Origin: Zobellia uliginosa
GTDB lineage: Bacteria; Bacteroidota; Bacteroidia; Flavobacteriales; Flavobacteriaceae
Length of the DNA: 64,000 nucleotides
Direction of reading: 5' to 3'
NCBI RefSeq assembly: GCF_900156625.1
Contig: NZ_FTOB01000004.1
Location: 844,672-908,671 of the forward strand
Under the pieces are notes generated by a model. That model saw nothing but the letters and a program-made list of their open reading frames with translations, did no database searches and was not told where the DNA came from. A program made the translations under genes and the position numbers. Below are positions 24,970-34,468 of the stretch, in pieces; the first letter of the stretch is position 1; each line of letters begins with the position of its first letter.

Positions 24970-27900
24970 TTAGTATGATATTTTAAGACCTACCGTGTAA
25001 GTGCTGGAAATAGGGTAGTTTCCTCCGGTAGTATAGCCCGACTCTAAGATGTTGCTAGAAGTTCCATCTGGGTTCCAACCTCTCCATTTTGTTGAGGTAA
25101 AGAGGTTGTTGCCCGATACGTACACTTGAAGGGCCGATACCTTTAACTTGTCTAATAGATTTTGTTGAAAGTCGTATCCCAAACGAAGATCCCTAAACCT
25201 AAAGTAATCGCCATTACCTTCCTCTACGGTTACTGAGCTCCTTAAAATCTTCCTTGAGTTTGAGAAGTTACCGAAATTCGGTTGTCCTAAGAATCCATCA
25301 GGATTGTTTACCGGATGGTATCTGTTTTCAAAATAATAGGTAGTGGGTACTCCGAAACCTTCACCTGATTCGGTCAAGGAACTAAGGTCGTCATCGAGTA
25401 AGGTCCTTCCTTCCACGCCTGTGAAATTAAAACTTAGGTTGAATCCTTTATAGCTTACATTGGCTCCGAAGCCGTAAGTGAAGTCAGGGGCATAGGTCCC
25501 TTTTGATACCTTGTCGTTACTATCTATTACACCGTCGTTGTTTACATCAACCGCCCTAAGGTCACCGGTAATCGTACCATCTAAATGAGGGTAGTTGTCT
25601 ATTTCATCTTGGGTTTTGAACACGCCATCAACTTTATACCCGTAAATTTCAGCGATCGGATGACCGATTTGGGTAACGAAGAGTTGGTCTCTTCCCGTGG
25701 CGATCCTATCTTGGCCTGGGCCTAAGGCCAGCACCTTGTTCTGGTAAGAGGTCAGGTTGGCATTGAATCCAATACCAAGGTTGCCGACCATAAAATTATT
25801 ACCGGCAAGTTGAAATTCCCAGCCTTTGTTCTCCATTTCACCAATATTGGCCAGTACGTTATCGTAACCGGTTTGTTGGGGTACGGGTACATCAAGCAAA
25901 AGGTCTTTGGTATTGGTCTTGTAATAGGCCATGGTAAAATTCAATTTGTTGTTGAAAAGGCCCAAGTCTAGTCCGATGTTCATTGATGAGGCTATTTCCC
26001 ATCCAAGATCGGGGTTGGGAGCGGAGGTGGTGATAAAACCAGGGGAAATCGCACCGTTAAAAACATAGTTAGAACCCGTAACCAAGGCTTTGGAGCCATA
26101 GGTGCCTATCTGGTTGTTCCCTGTTTGTCCCCAGCTAGCGGAGAATTTACCAAAGCTCACCAAGCCATCCGATGGAAAGAACTCTTCTCGGCTGAATACC
26201 CATCCGGCAGATACCGAAGGAAAGTTACCCCAACGATTGTTTACACCGAACCTTGAAGATCCGTCCCTTCTAATGGCGGCGGAAAGTAGGTATCTTGCAC
26301 CAAAATCGTACTGTAAACGCGCGAGATACGATTCCAAGGTCCAGATTCCCATATCGGAGACTGCGGTAAACGTACTGGCACCTGCAATGTTTCTTATGTT
26401 GTCATCGGCAAACCCTGTACCTGTAACCTGGGTCAAATCGATTCTTTCCTTTTGAAAGGTATACCCGGCCAAAACGTTCAAATGATGGTCTCCATAGGTT
26501 TTGTCGTAGGTCAGTGTATTCTCGATCAAATAATTGATTTTGCTCTGTTTGTATTGATCCGCTTCGGCATCCGACCTTGGGGCTGGAGTTCTATAGGAAC
26601 CGACACTTATCGGATAATAGTAATTTCTTATATAGGAGTCGTAATCGCCACCAAGTGACAATCGGTAGGTGAGGCCGTCGATAATTTCGGCATCTAAATA
26701 GGTGTTGCCAAAAACGCGAAAGCGTCGCTTATTGTCTCCCACTTCATTGGAAGTGGCCACAAGGTTTTCTACCGGTGTTCCGTTAATGCGAACACCTTCG
26801 ATTTCATGTTGTTCGTTTATCAACTGTTCACTGATGTTCACACTTCCATCCGCGTTATATGCCCTGTAGAAAGGGGAGTTCAAAGGGATAAGTCCTAGGG
26901 CCCCATTACTTCGGCTACCTTGGTCCACTGAATTTTCAATGGAATAGGAAGGCTTTATGTTTACTCCGAATTTTATCTTTTCGGAAACCTTGCTTTCAAG
27001 GTTGATCGATGCCGAATAGCGTTTGTAATCGGTACCAATTACAACCCCTTCTTGATCGAAATACCCTAATGAGGTGTAGTATTGAGTTTTGTCGTTTCCT
27101 CCGGAAATCGAAAGGGCATAATTGGAAATCGGAGCCGTTCGGAACGCTTGGTCCATCCAATCGGTGTTTACAAGTCCTGATTGTCCATCGAGGTAGGGTT
27201 GAAGATCGGTCAAAAATAATTCGCGACCGTCTATTTGTTTTCCGTCGATCAATTTTGTGACCCTTACCGAGTTGGGATCACTTTCACTTCTATTGGTAGG
27301 ATCTTTTGATACATAACCCCAGTTACGGGCCTCGGTAAGGAATTGGGCGAATTGATAGGCATCTACCAAATCCATTCCGGAGCTTTGTTGTTGTACCCCT
27401 CCGTACACATCTAAAGTTACCGTAGTCTTCTTGTTGAGGCCACCCGCTTTTGTGGTAATCAATATAACCCCATTGGCAGCACGTGAACCGTAGATGGCGG
27501 CTGAGGCGGCATCTTTTAAAATGTTGATGGTTTTTATGTCATTTGGGTTGATCGAACCTAATGAGCTTCCTTCCGATAGCGGAAAACCGTCTACCACGAT
27601 CAAGGGGTTTGATCCAGCGGTAAGCGTTCCCGTGCCCCTGATCACTATTTGTGAATCTTGGCCGGGCTGTCCATTCGATTGGTTAATGACAACTCCGGAA
27701 AGTTTACCGGCAAGTTGTTGGTCTATGGTGGCTGCCGTAACGTTCTGTAGGTCTTCACTTTTTATTTCGGATACGGATCCGATGACCTTGCTACGGGATT
27801 GTTGGCCATATCCAATAAGTACGACTTCCTCAAGTGCCGCCGAGGCAGGCTCAAGTTGGGCAGAGATAGTGGTTTGGGTGCCTACGACAATTTCTTGTGA

Positions 27901-28473
27901 TTTGTAGCCAATATAAGAGACTTCCAAAACGGCATCAGGACCTATTTCCAAAACGAAATTACCGTCAAAATCGGTAGCGGTTCCATTAGTCGTACCTTTT
28001 TCGACAACGCTCGCACCGGGCAAGGGGTCGCCATTTTCGTCGGTTATCATTCCCGATATGCTCTGCTGTACGATCAAGGGCGTTATGGGAATATTGACGG
28101 CTTTAGGCGTGTTCTTGGCCTGGGTCAGATAAATCTGGTTCTCCAAGATCGTGAACTCGGTCTTTCCAGCATTAAAAACCTGTCTCAAGATTTTTTCAAT
28201 GAGTTCTTCATTGGCAGAAATGGAGATTTTTCTTTTTAAGTCAACGTCCTTTACTCTATAGACAAACCTGAAGTCCGTACTATTTTCAATCTCGTCGATA
28301 AAATGTGCGATCGTGGTGTTCTCAAGTTTCACTGAGATTTTGTTCTGTGAATACGTGCTGTTGGCACTCATGGAGAACATCGCGGTCAATACAAATAGCG
28401 TGGTCAATTTCATTTTCAGGTCAAAACGAATGGTTGAACGAATGCTTCTCGTTGATATAAGAAGTTTTTTCAT
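24970..28473 (-). CDS. SusC/RagA TonB-dependent transporter with STN signalling domain
   Basis: The 1167-residue protein has a long signal region to about residue 42. Residues 45-115 are a secretin/TonB short N-terminal (STN) domain, which contacts the FecR-type antisigma. Residues 137-207 are a carboxypeptidase-regulatory-like domain (GMITDENGDPLPGASVVEKG). A TonB box-like EEVVLIGYG lies at 215-223, then the plug (LQNVTAATIDQQLAGKLSGV) and a 22-strand barrel ending in YTVGLKISY. The STN domain together with the FecR and ECF genes immediately upstream makes it a transducing importer, as in FecA or SusC-type systems. It lies 118 bases downstream of fecR. Confidence 0.95.
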   Translation of the reverse strand: MKKLLISTRSIRSTIRFDLKMKLTTLFVLTAMFSMSANSTYSQNKISVKLENTTIAHFIDEIENSTDFRFVYRVKDVDLKRKISISANEELIEKILRQVFNAGKTEFTILENQIYLTQAKNTPKAVNIPITPLIVQQSISGMITDENGDPLPGASVVEKGTTNGTATDFDGNFVLEIGPDAVLEVSYIGYKSQEIVVGTQTTISAQLEPASAALEEVVLIGYGQQSRSKVIGSVSEIKSEDLQNVTAATIDQQLAGKLSGVVINQSNGQPGQDSQIVIRGTGTLTAGSNPLIVVDGFPLSEGSSLGSINPNDIKTINILKDAASAAIYGSRAANGVILITTKAGGLNKKTTVTLDVYGGVQQQSSGMDLVDAYQFAQFLTEARNWGYVSKDPTNRSESDPNSVRVTKLIDGKQIDGRELFLTDLQPYLDGQSGLVNTDWMDQAFRTAPISNYALSISGGNDKTQYYTSLGYFDQEGVVIGTDYKRYSASINLESKVSEKIKFGVNIKPSYSIENSVDQGSRSNGALGLIPLNSPFYRAYNADGSVNISEQLINEQHEIEGVRINGTPVENLVATSNEVGDNKRRFRVFGNTYLDAEIIDGLTYRLSLGGDYDSYIRNYYYPISVGSYRTPAPRSDAEADQYKQSKINYLIENTLTYDKTYGDHHLNVLAGYTFQKERIDLTQVTGTGFADDNIRNIAGASTFTAVSDMGIWTLESYLARLQYDFGARYLLSAAIRRDGSSRFGVNNRWGNFPSVSAGWVFSREEFFPSDGLVSFGKFSASWGQTGNNQIGTYGSKALVTGSNYVFNGAISPGFITTSAPNPDLGWEIASSMNIGLDLGLFNNKLNFTMAYYKTNTKDLLLDVPVPQQTGYDNVLANIGEMENKGWEFQLAGNNFMVGNLGIGFNANLTSYQNKVLALGPGQDRIATGRDQLFVTQIGHPIAEIYGYKVDGVFKTQDEIDNYPHLDGTITGDLRAVDVNNDGVIDSNDKVSKGTYAPDFTYGFGANVSYKGFNLSFNFTGVEGRTLLDDDLSSLTESGEGFGVPTTYYFENRYHPVNNPDGFLGQPNFGNFSNSRKILRSSVTVEEGNGDYFRFRDLRLGYDFQQNLLDKLKVSALQVYVSGNNLFTSTKWRGWNPDGTSSNILESGYTTGGNYPISSTYTVGLKISY

Positions 28474-28591
28474 ACTTTTATAATGTTTTTTTTGGTTGAA
28501 TTCTTTTCGATCAATTTTACAATCGGGAAGTGTTGCAGCACTTTCCGATTTTTGCCTTTAAGAGGCTGATGATGTAAGTTGTTAGGCTTGT

Positions 28592-29785
28592 TTATTTCAT
28601 AGATGCAGGGTTTTGGTTAATTGTTATGTGAGTGTCGTTTATTGAATAATCTATGCCGTAGGTCACCCTTAAATCTTCGAGTACTTTTTGTATGGTGATG
28701 TTCGCGTAGCTTGCATTAAAGATTTCTTCCCCCAATCGGGTGTTGTTATTGGTTATGGATACGTTATAATGTCGCTCCATTTTCTTCAAGATGCTTTCAA
28801 AGGTCATATTGCGAAAGACCAGGTTTCCGTTCATCCAAGAAGTGTAGATATCGGTAGAGACCTCTTGGGTTTCTATCGTACCGTTTTCTTTTTCAAATGA
28901 CCCCATAAAACCAGGCTCTAGAATGGTACTTGTTAGCTGGTCGAAAGATTGTGTTTGTTCATACATCCCCACGGAACCTTCTACGAGCACTACGTTGGTC
29001 TGGGTATCTTCGGGATAGGACGAAACATTAAAATGCGTACCGAGCACCCGTACGTCCAATTGGTCGGCTTTTACGATAAAGGGGCGCAAAGAATCTTGGG
29101 CCACGTCAAAGAAGGCTTCCCCTGATAAATACACTGTTCGGTCTTGGTCCTTTAAAAAATTGGTAGGATATCTAAGGGAAGTGCCTGCGTTGAGATTTAT
29201 AACGGTGCCATCGGAGAGTTTTAGTTCAAACCTTTTGCCATAAGGCACCTTAAGGGTATTGAATATTGGTTTTTCTGAGGTACTGCTACCTTCGTAAACA
29301 ATTTGGTTTCCTTTTTGTAGCCCTACTACATTTCCGTTTTTGCCAATAACTTGCTTTGTGCCATCTTCACTAAGTACCTGAATTTGGCCGTCTTCCATTT
29401 CCAAGGTAATGGCATTGGGCGGTATGATCATTGTGTTGTCTGCCTGGCTGTCTTTCCAAAAGAAATAACTCGTAGCGAGCACACCTATGAAAAGGGCGGC
29501 TATAGAGGCATATTTACGCCACAAGGTAGACGACTTTGTTTTTGACGGGATCGACTGTTCTTTTTCCTTGGCCGTCTTCAATATATCACCAAAGGAAAGG
29601 TCCGTGGAGGTAGCTTCGGTTTTTTGGTGCTCTTTCAATAATTGCAATACCTCTTCAACGGAAGGTATGTCGTTCGAATTTGTAGAACTTTGGAAATAGG
29701 AGATCACCCAGGAAGTCTCTTCCTCGTCACATTCATTGAGAATGTAGCGTTTTAAAAGTTCGGAAATAGGTTTGTGTTGATGCAT
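28592..29785 (-). CDS. FecR-family antisigma factor
   Basis: The 397-residue protein has an N-terminal cytosolic part of about 88 residues, one membrane helix (about 88-108, YASIAALFIGVLATSYFFW) and a periplasmic FecR domain with motifs VPYGKRFELKLSDGTVINLNA and FLSGEAFFDV-type (VYLSGEAFFDVAQD). The C-terminal part (NMTFESILKKMERHYNVSI) is the DUF4974 domain that mimics an STN domain. It holds the upstream ECF sigma factor until the SusC STN domain signals substrate. It is 142 bases downstream of the sigma gene. Confidence 0.93.
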   Translation of the reverse strand: MHQHKPISELLKRYILNECDEEETSWVISYFQSSTNSNDIPSVEEVLQLLKEHQKTEATSTDLSFGDILKTAKEKEQSIPSKTKSSTLWRKYASIAALFIGVLATSYFFWKDSQADNTMIIPPNAITLEMEDGQIQVLSEDGTKQVIGKNGNVVGLQKGNQIVYEGSSTSEKPIFNTLKVPYGKRFELKLSDGTVINLNAGTSLRYPTNFLKDQDRTVYLSGEAFFDVAQDSLRPFIVKADQLDVRVLGTHFNVSSYPEDTQTNVVLVEGSVGMYEQTQSFDQLTSTILEPGFMGSFEKENGTIETQEVSTDIYTSWMNGNLVFRNMTFESILKKMERHYNVSITNNNTRLGEEIFNASYANITIQKVLEDLRVTYGIDYSINDTHITINQNPASMK

Positions 29786-29927
29786 TGATCAGTGTTTGTA
29801 TATAGAATACTCCCGTAAAGGAAAAAAGTACTATTCCCTTCTGAAAAAAAATCAAAAAAAATTACAGGAAAAAGAAAGGTTTAAAGGTAAGTTGTTTGAA
29901 GTGAGTGTTTTATGGTTTTTAGGGAAG

Positions 29928-30557
29928 CTAAAAAAAGTACGGAATTTGCAGCAACATAAAGGTGATGCCTCCATACGATTCAAGAAAAGCCGAAATACTG
30001 CCCAAGGCTTGGCTCATTTGATTTTTGACCGTTTGGGTGGTAATACCTAGTTCCGAACTGATATCTTGATAACTCTTGCCTTCGTTTCTCGACATTTCGA
30101 AGATGAGCTTTCTTTTTGGGGGGAGGCTGTTGATGGCTTTTTCTTTGAGCAATTCATACTCGGTGTTGAGCATGTAATTTTCCACTGGGGAGTAGGAAAC
30201 GGAAGTGTTGTTAAAGACGTGCTGTTTTAATTTTTGGTCTTTCGATGCCTTTACCAAAAAGTCGTAGGCCGTGTTTTTGGCAATTGTGAAGAGAAATGAT
30301 TTGAAAGATAGTTCGGGTTTAAGCTTAGCTCTCTTTAACCAAACTTTTACGAAGACCTCTTGAACTACCTCTTCGGCATGTTCTTTGGATTTAATCAAAC
30401 TATAGGCGTACCTATAAATATCTTTGTGGTATTTGTTGAAAAGTAATTCATAAGCATGTTCATCTCCTTTTTGGAGTTTTGAAACAAGTTTCTCATCAAT
30501 ATAGATTACTTTTTTGTCCAAGTGATATGTTTCAGTAGCACTACGTTTAAAAAACAC
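29928..30557 (-). CDS. ECF RNA polymerase sigma factor (Bacteroidota FecI-like)
   Basis: Region 2 is clear (DEHAYELLFNKYHKDIYRYA, AEEVVQEVFVKVW) and region 4 has a helix-turn-helix (GKSYQDISSELGITTQTVKN), so it is an ECF sigma of the FecI-like group paired with FecR. The frame has no ATG at its front. GTG at 30557 gives 209 residues, TTG at 30521 gives 197; the true start is uncertain. It should transcribe susC, susD and the phosphoesterase genes after release by FecR. The final residues (MLLQIPYFF) are unusually hydrophobic. Confidence 0.9.
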   Translation of the reverse strand: MFFKRSATETYHLDKKVIYIDEKLVSKLQKGDEHAYELLFNKYHKDIYRYAYSLIKSKEHAEEVVQEVFVKVWLKRAKLKPELSFKSFLFTIAKNTAYDFLVKASKDQKLKQHVFNNTSVSYSPVENYMLNTEYELLKEKAINSLPPKRKLIFEMSRNEGKSYQDISSELGITTQTVKNQMSQALGSISAFLESYGGITFMLLQIPYFF

Positions 30558-31118
30558 AGCAAGTAAAAGTAATAAAAAATCAATAAAATTTTATCAAATT
30601 CATAATTTGGGAAGTATGAACTAAATATATGGCAATATATGTGTAGGATTATTCAACAGCCGCGAATATAATGGGGAATACGGGATGATGAAGTTGACGG
30701 CCGTTTAGCGCATATTTACCTGTTTTGTAGAACTTTCCGTAGGATACAGTGCTTTCTTACACAAATCATTCGTGGTAGATGATATGTACTTGGAACACCT
30801 AGCTGCCACCTAGGTGTTCTAAAGTAACATTCGACCCTTTTCTTCCTTAAAAAAATAATGTAAATACCCCCGTTTTTACATATCGGATAAGAGGCTATTC
30901 TCGATTAATGGGAAACGGAAGCATTCTGTTTCGGCATTTTGGTGTTCCCGTTGAAAGATATCTGCAGCTTTTTCCATGATTATCGGGTGTTGTTAAACTA
31001 AGCGCCTCTTCTACGGTAGGAGGTTTCACCATTTTTACTCCGTTTATAGTGGCCTTGATTATGGGTGTGGTCGGAACTTGACATAGCCCAAATTCTTGAC
31101 GAGAATATATATGGTGTT
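30558..31118. other. Gene-poor spacer with inverted repeat and possible decayed reading frame
   Basis: GAACACCTAG (30793-30802) pairs perfectly with CTAGGTGTTC (30810-30819) over a 7-base loop and no T-run. On the minus strand from about 31125 to 30895 a stop-free frame contains CQVPTTPIIKATINGVK and MVKPPTVEEALSL (ATG 31032 to TAG 30895, 45 codons). It looks protein-like but I cannot name it. It may be a relic behind kbl. Confidence 0.35.
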
Positions 31119-32318
31119 TTACACAAGGGTATTCAATACGCCGAGTTCGGTGCCCACTTTGGTAAATGCGGCTATGGCCTTAGCGATCTGCTCTTGCGTG
31201 TGTGATGCCGAAAGTTGCACTCGTATACGGGCTTTTTCCTTGGGTACCACGGGATAAAAGAAGGCTATCACGTAAATTCCTTCCTCCAGAAGTTTTGAGG
31301 CAAACTGCTGCGCCAACTTCGCGTCGTAAAGCATTACGGGAACAATGGGGTGTGTACCCGGTATGATGTCAAAGCCGGCCTGGGTCATTCCGGCTCGGAA
31401 TTGCTCTGTATTCTGTCGGAGTTTTTCGATAAGCTCATTGGAGTTTTCCAAATGTTCCAAAACTTTTAAAGAAGCCCCTGCGATGGCCGGGGCAAGGGTG
31501 TTGGAGAACAAGTAGGGCCTCGACTTTTGTCGCAATAGGGCTACGATTTCCTTTCTGGCGGCCGTAAAACCTCCTGAGGCCCCACCCAAGGCTTTACCAT
31601 AGGTGCCGGTAATGATGTCTACCCGGCCCATTACACCTTTGTACTCATGGGTTCCTCTTCCGGTTTCCCCAATAAATCCAGTGGCATGGCATTCGTCTAC
31701 CATTACCATGGCCCCGTATTTCTCGGCCAAGTCACAGATTTTATCTAGTTGGGCAATAGTTCCGTCCATAGAGAAGACCCCATCGGTGACGATAAGCTTT
31801 CGTCTTGCACCGGAGGCTTTTTTTAGTTCCTCCTCAAGGGCCTGCATGTCGTTGTGCTTGTAGCGGTGCCTTTGGGCCTTGCATAAGCGTATGCCGTCTA
31901 TAATGCTGGCGTGGTTCAATTCGTCAGAGATGATGGCATCTTCTTTTGACAGTAGCGGTTCGAATACGCCTCCGTTGGCGTCGAATGCGGCAGCATAAAG
32001 GATGCAATCTTCCATACCTAAAAATTCCGCCGTCTTTTGTTCCAGTTCTTTATGTATGTTCTGGGTCCCGCAGATAAAACGTACCGATGAAAGTCCGAAA
32101 CCATAGGTCATCATTGCATCTATACCGGCTTCAATGACATCTGGGTCGGCAGAAAGCCCTAAATAGTTGTTCGCACAAAAGTTGAGGGTGTTTGTGTGGT
32201 CCTTTGTGTCGATGCAGGCCCCTTGCGGAGTAGTGATGATACGTTCTTTTTTAAATAGTCCGGACGCGTCAAGGGAGTCCAGTTCTTCTTGAAACTGTTG
32301 TTTTATATTGTCGTACAT
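31119..32318 (-). CDS. kbl: Glycine C-acetyltransferase (2-amino-3-ketobutyrate CoA ligase)
   Basis: The 399-residue protein is a PLP-dependent alpha-oxoamine synthase. Landmarks are [42 protein letters not shown] with the PLP-stacking motif, and the Schiff-base Lys in [15 protein letters not shown]. It converts 2-amino-3-ketobutyrate and CoA to glycine and acetyl-CoA, the second step of threonine degradation. The start overlaps the end of tdh by 16 bases (32303-32318), so the two are one transcription unit with coupled translation. The length is that of the family. Confidence 0.96.
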   Translation of the reverse strand: MYDNIKQQFQEELDSLDASGLFKKERIITTPQGACIDTKDHTNTLNFCANNYLGLSADPDVIEAGIDAMMTYGFGLSSVRFICGTQNIHKELEQKTAEFLGMEDCILYAAAFDANGGVFEPLLSKEDAIISDELNHASIIDGIRLCKAQRHRYKHNDMQALEEELKKASGARRKLIVTDGVFSMDGTIAQLDKICDLAEKYGAMVMVDECHATGFIGETGRGTHEYKGVMGRVDIITGTYGKALGGASGGFTAARKEIVALLRQKSRPYLFSNTLAPAIAGASLKVLEHLENSNELIEKLRQNTEQFRAGMTQAGFDIIPGTHPIVPVMLYDAKLAQQFASKLLEEGIYVIAFFYPVVPKEKARIRVQLSASHTQEQIAKAIAAFTKVGTELGVLNTLV

Positions 32319-33277
32319 GTCTTGTAACCTTGTTTAGTGTATTGTTTGCTTAATTCCGAAATCATTTCTTCCACAATATCCTTTAAATGGAATTGTGGGT
32401 GCCATTTCCAATCTTCGCGAGCTTTACTGTCGTCTAATGAATAAGGCCAACTAGCGGCGATGTCTTGTCGGAAATCGGGTTTATAGTCGATTTGAAAATC
32501 AGGATAGAACTTTCTGATGGCCTTTGCGACATCCTTGGGTCTAAAACTGGCAGCTTGTAAATTGTAGGAGGTTCGAATGCTGATACAGTTCTTGGGGGCT
32601 TCCATAAGTTCAATGGTGGCCCTAATGGCATCGTCCATATAGATCATGGGCAGTGTGGCATCTTCGTGCAGGTAACATTCGAATTTTTGGCCCTGAACGG
32701 CCTTGTGGAAAATATCGACGGCGTAGTCGGTGGTGCCACCGCCGGGTCGGGATTCATGCCCGATGATGCCGGGGTATCTTAAGGAACGCACGTCCAATCC
32801 GTATTTGGTAAAGTAGTAATTGGCCCAGTTTTCGCCCGCAGCCTTGCTTATTCCGTAAACGGTAGAAGGGTTTAAAGGGGCGTCTTGGGGCGTATCCCAT
32901 TTTTTGATGTTACCACCGTAAACGGCAATTGAGCTAGGAAAAAATACCTTGTTCAATTTATGTTCGGCCGCAACACTTAGAACCGAAAGCAGACTTTTAA
33001 GGTTGATTTCCCAAGTGCGGATCGGATCTTCTTCACCCTTGGCCGACAGAACCGCCGCTAAATGATAGACTTCTGTAATGCCGTGCGTACTAATAATACG
33101 CTTAAGACCGGCAGTGTCGGTAGCATCTAAAATTTCATGAATATTTGGGGTGTTAGCTTTATCCCTAAGGTCTGAAGTGATGACCGAATCATTGCCATAT
33201 CGTTCAATTAGGGCCTTGCTAAGCACGGTTCCTAACTGACCGTTAGCCCCGGTAACCAAAATTTTTTGCTTGCTCAT
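32303..33277 (-). CDS. tdh: SDR-type L-threonine 3-dehydrogenase (NAD-dependent epimerase family)
   Basis: The 324-residue protein has a Rossmann motif [27 protein letters not shown] with catalytic Ser/Thr, and [11 protein letters not shown] with the Tyr-x3-Lys. [22 protein letters not shown] is characteristic of the SDR-type threonine dehydrogenases rather than the zinc MDR-type TDH. It oxidises L-threonine to 2-amino-3-ketobutyrate, which kbl then cleaves. It overlaps kbl and lies divergent to an Lrp-type regulator, a likely sensor of amino-acid status. Confidence 0.92.
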   Translation of the reverse strand: MSKQKILVTGANGQLGTVLSKALIERYGNDSVITSDLRDKANTPNIHEILDATDTAGLKRIISTHGITEVYHLAAVLSAKGEEDPIRTWEINLKSLLSVLSVAAEHKLNKVFFPSSIAVYGGNIKKWDTPQDAPLNPSTVYGISKAAGENWANYYFTKYGLDVRSLRYPGIIGHESRPGGGTTDYAVDIFHKAVQGQKFECYLHEDATLPMIYMDDAIRATIELMEAPKNCISIRTSYNLQAASFRPKDVAKAIRKFYPDFQIDYKPDFRQDIAASWPYSLDDSKAREDWKWHPQFHLKDIVEEMISELSKQYTKQGYKTCTTI

Positions 33278-33336
33278 ATCTTTATATTAACAAGTATAAA
33301 GTTATGTAAACAAGTGTTTTTACCACAATAAAACCT

Positions 33337-33370
33337 TTGGATACTGAAAAAATAAGTAATTTTAGCTTTG
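33337..33370 (+). promoter_or_regulatory. Promoter of the Lrp-type regulator
   Basis: TTG at 33337-33339 and exact TAGCTTTG at 33363-33370, spaced by 23 bases, the upper end of the Bacteroidota range. The ATG at 33443 lies 72 bases beyond. Confidence 0.55.
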
Positions 33371-33442
33371 TATATGTAGATGTGAAATATATTTTACTTT
33401 TTAGAAGTAGATGTGTTGCGCTCACCAGTAATTTTAACTGCT

Positions 33443-33904
33443 ATGGAAATGATAGATGAAATAGATTTAAAGATTTTACGGATTTTGCAGGTCGATGCGA
33501 AACGGACGGCCAAGGAAATAGCCGAATCGCTCCATATGACGGCTTCTCCGGTCTATGAACGAATAAAGCGCTTGGAGAAAAGGGGCTTTATAAAAAAGTA
33601 CGTCGCCCTGTTGAACAAAAAACAATTGGGGAAACACGTAAGTGCCATCTGTATGGTATCGTTGCGTTATCACAATGAGGGGTTTATCGATACGTTTGAA
33701 AAGCAGATAAAGGAATTAAAGGAGGTTCAGGAGTGTTACCATATGGCCGGCAAGGTAGATTTCTTCCTAAAAATTCATTTGAAAAGCCTTGAGGGGTATC
33801 ATGAGTTTGTCAGGACCAAACTGTCTAAGATCGACAATATAGGCGTGTTGGAGAGTTATTTTGTGCTGAAGGAGATATCCCATGGAACCGAGTTCGATAT
33901 CTAA
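33443..33904 (+). CDS. Lrp/AsnC-family transcriptional regulator
   Basis: The start at ATG 33443 (MEMIDEIDLKILRIL) gives 153 residues and the usual family N-terminus; an upstream TTG at 33413 would add ten residues. The winged helix (KRTAKEIAESLHMTASPVYE, RIKRLEKRGFIKKYVA) is followed by the RAM ligand-binding domain (VQECYHMAGKVDFFLKIHL). Lrp proteins bind amino acids and assemble into dimers to octamers. It is divergent from tdh-kbl, so control of threonine degradation is likely. The pattern of an Lrp gene facing tdh-kbl is common in Flavobacteria. Confidence 0.92.
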   Translation: MEMIDEIDLKILRILQVDAKRTAKEIAESLHMTASPVYERIKRLEKRGFIKKYVALLNKKQLGKHVSAICMVSLRYHNEGFIDTFEKQIKELKEVQECYHMAGKVDFFLKIHLKSLEGYHEFVRTKLSKIDNIGVLESYFVLKEISHGTEFDI

Positions 33905-34026
33905 GGTAGGCTCCATAGCATAAATAGTGTTGAGGGCGGCTAGTGATGGGCGATCGGTTTTATTCCACCACAATTTTATAAATTCCGAAATTAAGATTCA
34001 GGATTTAGGTAAAAACCAAGTCAAAA

Positions 34027-34060
34027 AAAAACCTCGAAAATCATGTGATTTACGAGGTTT
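34027..34060 (-). terminator. Terminator after the tRNA-Lys pair
   Basis: On the minus strand AAAACCTCG-t-AAATCA pairs with TGATTT-t-CGAGGTTTT over a 2-base loop, with a run of nine T at the end (plus-strand A-run at 34022-34030). It ends the leftward tRNA transcript and separates it from the lrp gene. Confidence 0.85.
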
Positions 34061-34082
34061 TGCTCACGGAGGATATCCGGTG

Positions 34083-34158
34083 TGGTGACCTGGCTGGGGC
34101 TCGAACCCAGGACCCTCTCCTTAAAAGGGAGATGCTCTACCAACTGAGCTACCAGGTC
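34083..34158 (-). tRNA. tRNA-Lys (anticodon TTT), downstream copy
   Basis: The 76-base cloverleaf on the minus strand has acceptor GACCTGG/CCAGGTC, D-arm GCTC..GAGC, anticodon stem TCTCC(C)/GGGAGA with loop CTTTTAA and T-arm with GGTTCGAGCC. The anticodon TTT is at 34123-34125. The discriminator is A and the CCA tail is encoded (34083-34085). It is identical to the copy at 34255. Confidence 0.96.
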
Positions 34159-34216
34159 AAAAAAAGTAAAGAACGAAAGCGTATTCTGTTAAAAAAATAA
34201 GCTCAGGTGTTTAAAT

Positions 34217-34244
34217 AAAAAAGCCTCTTTATTTTGAAGAGGCT
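34217..34244 (-). terminator. Terminator between the two tRNA-Lys genes
   Basis: On the minus strand AGCCTCTT (34244-34237) pairs with AAGAGGCT (34229-34222), followed by a T-run (plus A-run at 34217-34222). It stands between identical tRNA copies, so the second copy is either expressed by readthrough or processed past it. Confidence 0.75.
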
Positions 34245-34254
34245 ACTATTTATT

Positions 34255-34330
34255 TGGTGACCTGGCTGGGGCTCGAACCCAGGACCCTCTCCTTAAAAGG
34301 GAGATGCTCTACCAACTGAGCTACCAGGTC
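34255..34330 (-). tRNA. tRNA-Lys (anticodon TTT), upstream copy
   Basis: Identical in all 76 bases to the copy at 34083, including the encoded CCA (34255-34257). The anticodon is at 34295-34297. It lies 35 bases downstream of a textbook Bacteroidota promoter. Confidence 0.96.
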
Positions 34331-34365
34331 AAACATATACAGGATTGATTCCCTTAATGCGGGTG

Positions 34366-34395
34366 CAAATATAAGTCGATTACTTTATTTTCCAA
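34366..34395 (-). promoter_or_regulatory. tRNA-Lys promoter
   Basis: On the minus strand TTG (34395-34393), a 19-base spacer and TATATTTG (34373-34366) form an exact match to the Bacteroidota consensus. The base run after it (CACCCGC) is close to that after the strong promoters at 63733 and 63882. The tRNA 5' end is 36 bases downstream. Confidence 0.88.
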
Positions 34396-34468
34396 GCCCT
34401 TTTTTATATAAATTTAATTTTTTTTGAAATCCCCTGAAAATAAGCCACTTTTACGCCAAAATAAAATT

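Noticed and set aside
34083..34330. tRNA-Lys as an integration site of a mobile element
   Set aside because: The flanking genes are housekeeping, with no integrase, repeated partial tRNA end or foreign-looking genes nearby.
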